Of a DNA stretch of 20,931 bases, positions 6,839-12,917 are shown one piece after another. Below the pieces are notes generated by a model. The model did no database searches. It was not told where the DNA came from and saw only the letters and a program-made list of their open reading frames with translations. Positions within the stretch are counted from its first letter, which is position 1. Each line of letters starts with the position of its first letter. The translations under genes and the position numbers were made by a program. The DNA is from an uncultured Bacilli bacterium (GTDB lineage: Bacteria; Bacillota_I; Bacilli_A; RF39; UBA660): positions 1 to 20,931 of the forward strand of contig CANRAT010000024.1 in NCBI GenBank assembly GCA_947628685.1. The letters are read 5' to 3'.

Positions 6839-6851
6839 AATAAATTTTGAC
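6834..6851. promoter_or_regulatory. Palindrome overlapping the -35 of the glycan operon promoter
   Basis: On the minus strand GTCAAAAT-TT-ATTTTGAC is a perfect inverted repeat whose right arm contains the -35 box. A near copy lies over the lspA promoter at 9198-9215. Operator function is inferred. Confidence 0.4.
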
Positions 6852-6853
6852 CT

Positions 6854-6873
6854 AAATGCCATCACTGGCATTT
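6854..6873 (-). mobile_element. IS200/IS605-type right-end hairpin
   Basis: AAATGCCA-TCAC-TGGCATTT is an 8-bp perfect hairpin with a four-base loop at the 3' side of the tnpB remnant. This is where IS605-family elements carry their subterminal right-end palindrome. On the plus strand it is followed by T residues, but no plus-strand gene leads into it. Confidence 0.55.
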
Positions 6874-6957
6874 TTTTCTACTTCATTGAGACTTTGCCTC
6901 TCCATAGACCAACTTCGGATAGTTGCTACCCTAATACATTTTTAATTAATCAAAATT
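6874..6957 (-). ncRNA. Remnant of the tnpB-associated omega RNA scaffold
   Basis: Between the tnpB remnant and the right-end hairpin the minus strand reads a structured segment: GGGTAG-CAA-CTATCC forms a 6-bp hairpin, and GAGA...TCTC a second around GGCAAAG. In intact TnpB elements this position encodes the 3' guide-RNA scaffold that overlaps the tnpB 3' end. Assignment rests on position and folding, not on a covariance-model match. Confidence 0.4.
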
Positions 6958-7681
6958 TTACTTGACTTGCAGTTCTAAGCCATTTTTCATATATATCTTT
7001 AAACCCTTAAACGTTTATTTTATACTTGCACTCAAATCTCTTTCATTTAAGTTTAAACAGTTTGGACATTCCCACTTTCTTATTCTTAAATCTTTTACTT
7101 TTTTATTCTGATATCCACATCTTGAACATATTTGACTACTTGGATAATATGTATCTATTTGATAAAATTTTTTGTTTCTCCATTTACTCTTATATTCTAA
7201 CTCTCTTATTAATTCTGCCCATGATGCATCATATATCTTTTTTGAAAGTTGTCCTTTTACCATTTCTTTTATTTTTAACTTCTCTGTTACTATTATGTCA
7301 TTTTCATCAACTATTTCTTTACTTATTAAATGTATGAGATATTTCCTTGCATTCTTTAATTTTTGATAGGTTCTTCCTAATTTTATTCTTTGATTTAAAT
7401 TTTGGTTTATTTCCTATAGTTTCATTGTATCTTTTAAATGCATTATCTAAATTAAATATACTATTTCTAAGTAAACAACTATCTACTTCTTTTAACCATT
7501 CATATTCATTTGTTAAATCTTTTAATTCATTACAACATTTATATGCATTTATAAAGTTTGGATATTTATTTAAGAAATAATTATATATAAATCTTGAACA
7601 ACCAAATGACTTTTCTATTAACTCTTGTTGTTCTAAGTTAGGATATAATCTAAATATATAACCCCTTATGATGTTCATCAT
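6958..7681 (-). pseudogene. tnpB: Decayed tnpB (IS605 OrfB) with internal deletion, frameshift and stop
   Basis: The N-terminal piece (7319-7681) has the OrfB helix-turn-helix start: RGYIFRLYPNLEQQELIEKSFGCSRFIYNYFL. The C-terminal piece reads, in another frame, IVDENDIIVTEKLKIKEM (RuvC-II glutamate), SWAELIRELEYKSKW, the zinc finger CSRCG...CPNC and NERDLSAS (RuvC-III aspartate). The RuvC-I segment with its first aspartate is missing, and the two pieces join out of frame near 7380. A TAA at 7015-7017 cuts the C terminus; reading on gives GLKIYMKNGLELQVK before the next stop at 6958. About 240 codons remain of the roughly 370-400 usual for TnpB. The start follows GAGGTGAT. TnpB is an RNA-guided DNA nuclease; this copy cannot be active. 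Confidence 0.85.
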
Positions 7682-7698
7682 ATCACCTCGATAAGATA

Positions 7699-7726
7699 AT
7701 TATATCATGCAAACAAATGTTTACAA
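7699..7726 (-). promoter_or_regulatory. Extended -10 promoter of the tnpB remnant
   Basis: On the minus strand TGATATAAT (extended -10; TATAAT at 7699-7704) lies 16 bp after TTGTAA (7721-7726). It sits between the tnpB start and the presumed left end of the element, where the short repeat CATTTG also occurs twice. Confidence 0.45.
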
Positions 7727-7777
7727 ATGGTTTTGCTTATTTTTTTATATTTTTTACCAAGCACTTTCCTAGTAGAT

Positions 7778-7802
7778 TAAAAAAGTTAGGAACTATCCTA
7801 AC
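7778..7802 (-). terminator. Terminator of the lspA-rluD operon
   Basis: On the minus strand GTTAGGA-TAGT-TCCTAAC (7785-7802), a 7-bp stem with a four-base loop, is followed by six T residues. It begins two bases past the rluD stop. Confidence 0.88.
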
Positions 7803-7804
7803 TA

Positions 7805-8698
7805 TTATTCATTTTCAAATTTTTTTAATATATTTTTAAAGCATTCTGGCAATTCACATTCAAATTCCATATATTTATTTAAAGTTGGATGTATAAATCC
7901 TAATAGATAAGCATGTAAACACTGACCTGTATTATCTATTAATTTTCTTCTACCATAAACTGGATCGTTTACAACAGGATGACCTATATAATTCATATGA
8001 ACTCTTATTTGATGAGTTCTACCTGTTTCAAGTTTAAGTTCAATTAGTGTGGCATCTTTAAATCTTTTTAATACTTTTAAATGAGTGATTGCATCTTTAC
8101 TATTTATATTTGTCACACTCATCTTTTTTCTATCTGTTAAATCTCTTCCTATAGGAGCGTCTATTGTTGCAGTATCTTCTTTTATTACTCCCCATACTAG
8201 TGCGATATATTTTCTAGAAGTCTTTTTTTCAGATAATTGTGAAGATAATATTTCGTGTGCTTTATCATTTTTAGCAACCATTAATAATCCCGTTGTGTAT
8301 GCATCTATTCTATGAACTATACCTGGTCTAAATTCGCCATTTATTTTACTTAAATTTTTTGAATAATATAGTAAAGCATTTACAAGTGTACCATGCGTAC
8401 TGCCTATTGCAGGGTGTACAACCATGCCATTAGGTTTATTTACTACTATTACATCATTATCTTCATATACGATATCGAGTGGTATATTTTCTGGCTCTAC
8501 ACTTATATCCTCTTTATAATCACCTATGAATATTTTATCCCCTTTTTTTAATTCATAACTGCTTTTAACATTTTTATCGTTTACAAGTATTGCACTTTCT
8601 TTAATCATTTTAGCTATTTTACTTCTACTATACTTGAGTCTTTCACTTAAATATGAATCTATTCTATAATTTATATCTTCTTCTATCACTATTTCCAT
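7805..8698 (-). CDS. rluD: RluD/YlyB-type 23S rRNA pseudouridine synthase
   Basis: This 297-residue RluA-family enzyme converts uridine to pseudouridine in RNA, in this subfamily usually large-subunit rRNA. An N-terminal S4 RNA-binding domain (about 12-60, RIDSYLSERL...LVNDKNVKSSYELKKGDKI) is followed by the catalytic domain with VVNKPNGMVVHP (85-96) and the active-site motif HRID132AYTTGLL. The usual HRLD(K/R)DTSGL is altered to Ala-Tyr-Thr after the catalytic Asp, which itself is kept. GRTHQIRVH and GHPVVNDPVYG follow in the normal order. It overlaps lspA by ten bases, the common Bacillota arrangement (B. subtilis ylyB next to lspA). The exact target uridines cannot be read. Confidence 0.92.
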   Translation of the reverse strand: MEIVIEEDINYRIDSYLSERLKYSRSKIAKMIKESAILVNDKNVKSSYELKKGDKIFIGDYKEDISVEPENIPLDIVYEDNDVIVVNKPNGMVVHPAIGSTHGTLVNALLYYSKNLSKINGEFRPGIVHRIDAYTTGLLMVAKNDKAHEILSSQLSEKKTSRKYIALVWGVIKEDTATIDAPIGRDLTDRKKMSVTNINSKDAITHLKVLKRFKDATLIELKLETGRTHQIRVHMNYIGHPVVNDPVYGRRKLIDNTGQCLHAYLLGFIHPTLNKYMEFECELPECFKNILKKFENE

Positions 8699-9156
8699 AA
8701 ATCTTCTCTAACCATTCTAACAAGCATTAATATAATTGATACTATAATGAATATATCTGCAAAATTAAATATTGGAAAGAAATAATTACCAAAGTTAAAA
8801 CTTAAAAAATCTACTACATAACCATAAATAATTCTATCTACTAAATTACCTAATATACCTCCAGTTAATAATGCATATATAAATACACTAGCGCCATCAA
8901 TATACTCTATATTTTTTAAATATAACACTAATCCAACTAAGACTATAATTCCTATAAATATTAATAAAAATCTATTACCCGTCAAAATACTAAATGCTGC
9001 TCCTGTATTATGCACTAAAGTTATAGAAAAGAAATTTTTAACAACGACAATTGATTGATTTAAACTCATCATATTGTTAAGTACTAACTTTATTACTTGA
9101 TCTATAACTAAGAATATTACTCCCAAAGTACATACTTCTTTTATTTCCCTTTTCAC
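8689..9156 (-). CDS. lspA: Lipoprotein signal peptidase (signal peptidase II)
   Basis: This 155-residue membrane aspartyl protease removes signal peptides from prolipoproteins after lipid attachment. Four hydrophobic segments are visible (about 8-28, 62-80, 91-108, 130-148). The family motifs are VHNTGAAFSI (49-57), GGILGNLVDR (99-108), YVVD116F and NFAD134; the two aspartates of VVDF and NFAD are the catalytic pair. The start codon is GTG (9154-9156) with GGTGAT four bases upstream. The gene is first in an operon with rluD, under a promoter just upstream. All key residues are present and the length is normal. Confidence 0.95.
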   Translation of the reverse strand: MKREIKEVCTLGVIFLVIDQVIKLVLNNMMSLNQSIVVVKNFFSITLVHNTGAAFSILTGNRFLLIFIGIIVLVGLVLYLKNIEYIDGASVFIYALLTGGILGNLVDRIIYGYVVDFLSFNFGNYFFPIFNFADIFIIVSIILMLVRMVREDLWK

Positions 9157-9172
9157 ACTATCACCAATCGAT

Positions 9173-9202
9173 ATTATAACATATTTATAAGAGTTAAGTC
9201 AA
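9173..9202 (-). promoter_or_regulatory. Promoter of lspA-rluD
   Basis: On the minus strand TTGACT (9197-9202), an 18-bp spacer and TATAAT (9173-9178) with a TGT extension precede the GTG start by about 17 bases. Confidence 0.72.
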
Positions 9203-9215
9203 AAAGAATTTTGAC
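9198..9215. promoter_or_regulatory. Palindrome overlapping the -35 of the lspA promoter
   Basis: On the minus strand GTCAAAA-TTCT-TTTTGAC is a 7-bp inverted repeat whose right arm is the start of the -35 box. It has no T-run after it, so it is unlikely to be a terminator of mraZ. It matches the palindrome at 6834-6851 at 18 of 20 positions when two flanking bases are included. Confidence 0.4.
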
Positions 9216-9224
9216 GTATAATAT

Positions 9225-9611
9225 TTATATTTTCTTTACTTTTTCTATTATTAAATTATCATAATCTCCGATTAAATTAACTTCATTTTTATCAAACAAA
9301 TTACCTAGTGTTATTCTACCATTACCATCAACTTTACAACTTTTTATTATTGATTTACTAAATTCATATGATTTCCTTTTATATTCTAATTCTTCTACTC
9401 TATTTGTAGCATTTTTTATTTTGGTATTTATTCTTTCAAATTCTTTTTTTATCATTTTATCACTATATAATCTATATATATTTAACTCAGAATCATATAA
9501 TAAAATTAAATTTTCTCCTGCTTCTCTTTTAGTATTAACAGGGAGGAATAATCGTCCCTTATGATCTAAATTAGTTTGACTGTTACCTAATAAAACACCT
9601 TCACCAAACAT
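9225..9611 (-). CDS. mraZ: MraZ-like SpoVT/AbrB-fold transcriptional regulator
   Basis: This 128-residue protein carries two copies of the SpoVT-AbrB DNA-binding motif that define MraZ: LDHKGRLFLPVNTKRE (about 16-31) and VDGNGRITLGNLF (about 94-106). Length is a little under the usual 140-150. MraZ is normally the first gene of the division and cell-wall cluster and represses it; here rsmH, ftsL and pbp genes are absent and the gene stands alone between nrdG and lspA with its own promoter. GAGGCGA lies five bases before the ATG. The linker between the repeats is very basic and helical. Another double AbrB regulator is a less likely alternative. Confidence 0.72.
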   Translation of the reverse strand: MFGEGVLLGNSQTNLDHKGRLFLPVNTKREAGENLILLYDSELNIYRLYSDKMIKKEFERINTKIKNATNRVEELEYKRKSYEFSKSIIKSCKVDGNGRITLGNLFDKNEVNLIGDYDNLIIEKVKKI

Positions 9612-9631
9612 TATAATCGCCTCAAAGATGT

Positions 9632-9659
9632 ATTATACACCTCTTTAAAATAAAATCAA
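9632..9659 (-). promoter_or_regulatory. Promoter of mraZ, with imperfect palindrome
   Basis: On the minus strand TTGATT (9654-9659), a 16-bp spacer and TATAAT (9632-9637) precede the ATG by about 20 bases. Around the -10, AAAGAGGTG and TACATCTTT form an imperfect inverted repeat. No TGGG-type MraZ boxes are visible. Confidence 0.6.
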
Positions 9660-9690
9660 ATAAAAAGACTATATATATAATAAAGTCTCT
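9655..9690 (-). terminator. Terminator overlapping the nrdG stop
   Basis: On the minus strand AGACT and AGTCT enclose an AT-only stretch and are followed by TTTTATTTG. The stop codon of nrdG (9669-9671) lies in the second arm. The stem is weak. Confidence 0.5.
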
Positions 9691-10211
9691 TTTTTCTTTT
9701 CTACTTTTTTATTCAAATTATATAGTACTACCTCATTATTCTCTAATGATTTTTTTACATCTATAATTCTTTGATTACTAGATCCTCTAAACTCTAAATC
9801 CATACTTTTTTTATCTATTTCAAATCTTCCATCTATAAGTACATCTATATTATTTAGAAAATCTAATATATCTTTATTTCCTTTTTCTAACAATTCTTCA
9901 AATGTAAATCCAGTATAAGCCCAAACGTTCATATTAAGTTCATGTATTTTTTTTGCTAGTATAGCACATGCTTTTGGTTGAAACATGGGGTCTCCACCTG
10001 AGAATGTAACGCCCGCTTGACCTCTTAAGTTTTCAAGTCTTTCTATTACATCATCAAGATCAACAAGTTCTCCTCCATTAAAATCGTGAGTGTTTGGATT
10101 ATGACAAAATGGACAGTTATGTGAACAACCTTGTGTCCATATAACTGTTCTTATGCCTTCTCCATCTACTATACTATCTTCTTGCAAGTCTGCAGCTAGT
10201 CTAATTTTCAT
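9669..10211 (-). CDS. nrdG: Anaerobic ribonucleotide reductase activating enzyme
   Basis: This 180-residue radical-SAM enzyme uses S-adenosylmethionine and a [4Fe-4S] cluster to generate the glycyl radical on class III ribonucleotide reductase. The cluster cysteines C29, C33 and C36 are in CSHNCPFC, preceded by DGEGIRTVIWTQG, and the SAM-binding SGGDP follows near residue 71. The length is normal for NrdG (about 155-200). Its ATG overlaps the TAA of the small glycyl-radical gene (TAATG), so the activase and its likely substrate are translationally coupled. It is the last gene of the nrdD operon. Confidence 0.95.
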   Translation of the reverse strand: MKIRLAADLQEDSIVDGEGIRTVIWTQGCSHNCPFCHNPNTHDFNGGELVDLDDVIERLENLRGQAGVTFSGGDPMFQPKACAILAKKIHELNMNVWAYTGFTFEELLEKGNKDILDFLNNIDVLIDGRFEIDKKSMDLEFRGSSNQRIIDVKKSLENNEVVLYNLNKKVEKKKETLLYI

Positions 10212-10381
10212 TATTTACCACATTTTTCACAAGACATAACTTCTTTAATACCAGAGTGTTTTACACGGTCTTTTTCTTCTGCACGTTTACCGTTATTAAA
10301 TCTGCTTACATCTCCACTTAAATAACCTGTAACTCTTCTGATTCTTTCAAATTTAACGCCTTCACCAACTAATTTTTCCAT
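10211..10381 (-). CDS. Stand-alone glycyl-radical domain of anaerobic ribonucleotide reductase
   Basis: This 56-residue protein lies between nrdD and nrdG. It reads FERIRRVTGYLSGDVSRF then NNGKRAEEKDRVKH, the block that in fused NrdD proteins forms the C-terminal glycyl-radical domain (from memory, RVCGYLGSPDARPFNAGKQE and onward). The radical glycine is expected to be Gly19 in VTGYL. The protein ends in MSCEKCGK, an extra CxxC. A full AAGGAGG site stands seven bases before its ATG, only 11 bases after the nrdD stop, so it is a designed separate gene and not a sequencing frameshift of nrdD. The stop overlaps the nrdG start. Inferred role: it docks on the 766-residue NrdD and carries the radical made by NrdG, as GrcA/YfiD does for pyruvate formate-lyase. 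Confidence 0.85.
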   Translation of the reverse strand: MEKLVGEGVKFERIRRVTGYLSGDVSRFNNGKRAEEKDRVKHSGIKEVMSCEKCGK

Positions 10382-10392
10382 AGTCTACCTCC

Positions 10393-12693
10393 TTAACATC
10401 CACACTGGAAATTTTTTACTTCTTCGAGTGGTACAGCCTCAAACTCTTTACGACCACAACCTGGACATACGTCACCAATTACCCCTACATATCCACATAC
10501 TGGATCTCTATCTACTGGATGATTAATCGCACCATATCCAATTCCAAGTTCTTTCATCATTCTAATAACACTTTCAAATGCATCTATATTCATTGCAGTA
10601 TTTCCATCAAACTCTATATAAGAAATATGTCCTCCATTTGTAAGTTTGTGATATGGAGCCTCAACTTCTAATTTATGTTTGATTGATGTATTGTAATATA
10701 CTGGAACATGGAATGAATTAGTGTAGTAATCCCTATCAGTAATTCCTTTAATTTTCCCGTAAATTGCTTTATCTATATTTACAAATCTACCTGATAAACC
10801 TTCTGCTGGAGTAGCAATAAGTGTAAAGTTTAAATTATATTCTTTTGCAAACTCATCAGCCTTTTTTCTCATAAATCCAATTATCTCTAAACCTAATTTT
10901 TGAGCATTCTCTGATTCCCCGTGGTGCTCCCCCATTAAAGCTTTTAGAGTTTCTGCAAGTCCTATAAATCCTATAGTTAAACTACCATGCTTTAATATTT
11001 TTCTCATTCTATCAGTAGGTTTTAACTTATCTCCATCTGTCCAAACACCTTGTTCTATTAAGAATGGGAAGTTATAACATTTTTTATTACATTGTATTTC
11101 AAATCTCTCTAGTAATTGATCTCTTACAAGTTCCATCATATCTCCAAGATCTTTATAGAATCCATCCATATCTGCTTTATCTCTTTCATGCAAACAAATA
11201 CCGTGTTTAATTCCAAGTCTTGGTAAGTTAATAGATGTAAAAGATAAGTTACCTCTACCACCTGTTGTTTGATTATCAGGATCAGTTACATCGCTCATAA
11301 CACGTGTTCTACATCCCATATATCCTACTTCAGTTCTATAATCTCCAGGTTTATAAAATTCTAAATTAAATGGAGCATCCAAAAATGAGAAGTTAGGGAA
11401 TAATCTTTTAGCTGATACTTCACAAGATCTTCTAAACAAATCATAGTTAGGATCTTCAGGATTAAAGTTAACTCCTTCTTTTACTTTAAAAATTGAAACT
11501 GGGAATATTGGAGTTTCTCCTCTTCCAAGTCCTTCATCTGTTGCTCTTAAGAAATTAAATGAAACCATTCTTCCTTCTGGAGATATATCTGTTCCAAAAT
11601 TTATTGATGAAAATGGTACTTGCGCTCCTGCTCTTGAATGCATTGTATTTAAGTTGTGTACAAATGCTTCCATTGCTTGATATGTTTGTCTATCTGTTTT
11701 TAAAAGCGCTTTTTCATAAGCCTTTTCAAATAATCTTTTTACTTCATCTGAATCTTTATATATTGGTTCAAATATTTCTACACTAAAATTAATACTTTCT
11801 AATTTATCAATTTCACGTGCAATTCTATCCATACTTATATAAGGAAGTAATCCTTCTAAATCTAGAAAATCACATACTTGTTGCTTAAATTGTTTTTTGA
11901 ATGTCATAAGTACACCTGGTGCCATAAAGTAATCAAATGCAGGAATACTTTGTCCACCGTGTTGATCATTTTGATTTGCTTGAATTGCTATTGCAGCAAG
12001 CGCACTAAATGAAGATATATCTTTAGGTGGTCTTAAGTATCCATGACCTGTTGAAAATCCTTTTTTAAATAATCTATCTAATTCAATTTGCATACAAGTT
12101 GTAGTTCCCATTGGAAGGAAATCCATATCGTGGATATGTATATCTCCTGAATCATGGGCATCTGCAAATCTTTTTTTCATTAAATATGATTTAGCAAATT
12201 CTTTTGATACTGTAGAACCGTACTGTAACATTGTTCCCATTGCAGTATCACCATCTACATTTGCATTTTCTCTTTTTGTATCATCTTCATTTGCTGATTT
12301 TAATCCCAAACCTTCAATAGTTTTTAAGAATTTATGCATACGTTTATCATCTTTAAACATCTCTCTTGATTGTTCTCTTCTATCTCTATATTCAGCAAAT
12401 GATTTGTGTACTTCTTCATATCCTTTTTTTTCTAATGAAGCCTCTATTAAATCTTGAATTTCTTCTATTTTAATTTTTTCTTTATAATTTTTTTCAATAG
12501 TTTTTATTACATCATTATATACTTTTGTAATATCACTTGTATTATATTTGTATTTTCCTGTTTCCTCATCTTGTTCATTTACGCTATCAAATCCTTTTTT
12601 AATAGCAAGTGCGATTTTAGTTCCATCAAAGTCAACTCTTTTACCATTTCTTTTGATTACAACTAAATCTAATTTTTCTTCTACATCTGTCAT
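10393..12693 (-). CDS. nrdD: Anaerobic ribonucleoside-triphosphate reductase, catalytic chain without radical domain
   Basis: This 766-residue class III reductase makes deoxyribonucleotides under anoxia. An ATP-cone (about 8-105, starting VVIKRNGKRVDFD) gives allosteric control. The barrel follows, with SGDIHIHDMDFLPMGTTTC, HGGQSIPAFDYFMAPG, SRAGAQVPFSSINFGTD, the active-site loop YMGCRTRV and GGRGNLSFTSINLPRL. The C terminus has the zinc-finger-like VCGYVGVIGDVCPGCG (Cys733, 743, 746) and stops at QCGC, where fused homologues continue into the glycyl-radical domain; that domain is the next gene. The position that would complete the first CxxC is Asp730. GGGAGAG stands before the ATG, and a strong promoter lies 30 bases further up. 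No NrdR box is visible. Confidence 0.95.
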   Translation of the reverse strand: MTDVEEKLDLVVIKRNGKRVDFDGTKIALAIKKGFDSVNEQDEETGKYKYNTSDITKVYNDVIKTIEKNYKEKIKIEEIQDLIEASLEKKGYEEVHKSFAEYRDRREQSREMFKDDKRMHKFLKTIEGLGLKSANEDDTKRENANVDGDTAMGTMLQYGSTVSKEFAKSYLMKKRFADAHDSGDIHIHDMDFLPMGTTTCMQIELDRLFKKGFSTGHGYLRPPKDISSFSALAAIAIQANQNDQHGGQSIPAFDYFMAPGVLMTFKKQFKQQVCDFLDLEGLLPYISMDRIAREIDKLESINFSVEIFEPIYKDSDEVKRLFEKAYEKALLKTDRQTYQAMEAFVHNLNTMHSRAGAQVPFSSINFGTDISPEGRMVSFNFLRATDEGLGRGETPIFPVSIFKVKEGVNFNPEDPNYDLFRRSCEVSAKRLFPNFSFLDAPFNLEFYKPGDYRTEVGYMGCRTRVMSDVTDPDNQTTGGRGNLSFTSINLPRLGIKHGICLHERDKADMDGFYKDLGDMMELVRDQLLERFEIQCNKKCYNFPFLIEQGVWTDGDKLKPTDRMRKILKHGSLTIGFIGLAETLKALMGEHHGESENAQKLGLEIIGFMRKKADEFAKEYNLNFTLIATPAEGLSGRFVNIDKAIYGKIKGITDRDYYTNSFHVPVYYNTSIKHKLEVEAPYHKLTNGGHISYIEFDGNTAMNIDAFESVIRMMKELGIGYGAINHPVDRDPVCGYVGVIGDVCPGCGRKEFEAVPLEEVKNFQCGC

Positions 12694-12721
12694 AACGCTC
12701 TCCCTATCTTTCTACATTTTA

Positions 12722-12750
12722 AGTATATCATTCTAATTTTTAGTAGTCAA
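12722..12750 (-). promoter_or_regulatory. Promoter of the nrdD operon
   Basis: On the minus strand TTGACT (12745-12750), a 17-bp spacer and TATACT (12722-12727) with TGA just before the -10 form an extended -10 promoter. A-rich tracts stand immediately upstream of the -35. Confidence 0.78.
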
Positions 12751-12869
12751 TAGTTTTTTAAAATTTTTAAAAAAAATTTATTTTTATAATTTTGATTTTT
12801 TTATTTTTTTGATTTTTTTACTTTTTTACTTTTTAAAAAACCTTTGTTTTTCAACACTTTTTGAATTTT
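12751..12869. other. A-tract-rich spacer upstream of nrdD promoter
   Basis: This 120-base stretch is almost only A and T, with repeated runs of five to eight A on the minus strand broken by single GT or TC steps at short, fairly regular intervals. It holds no gene. It may act as an UP element or as intrinsically curved DNA. Confidence 0.5.
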
Positions 12870-12910
12870 AAAAAATAAAAAAAGTGATTTTTTGTTAAAT
12901 ACACTTTTTT
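12870..12910 (-). terminator. Terminator of the two-component operon
   Basis: On the minus strand AAAAAGTG (12902-12909) pairs with CACTTTTT (12879-12886) around a 15-base AT-rich loop and continues into T-rich sequence. It follows the histidine kinase stop at 12918. Confidence 0.65.
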
Positions 12911-12917
12911 ACATTTT

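Noticed and set aside
6854..6880. Plus-strand terminator (hairpin followed by T-run)
   Set aside because: No plus-strand gene or promoter leads into it; its position beside tnpB fits the IS605 right end better.
10211..10395. Frameshift or assembly error splitting nrdD
   Set aside because: The small gene has its own strong ribosome site and ATG, the large gene ends with extra cysteine-containing sequence, and the small one overlaps nrdG by a TAATG junction, so the split looks evolved.
11559..11786. Plus-strand open frame inside nrdD
   Set aside because: It is the antisense shadow of a strongly conserved gene, with no ribosome site and hydrophobic low-complexity sequence typical of antisense frames in AT-rich DNA. 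Similar plus-strand frames inside deoD, rluD and the M16 genes were dropped for the same reason.
12694..12917. NrdR boxes upstream of nrdD
   Set aside because: I looked for pairs of ACACWATATATWGTGT-like sites and found only AT-rich stretches with isolated AACACT, not convincing matches.
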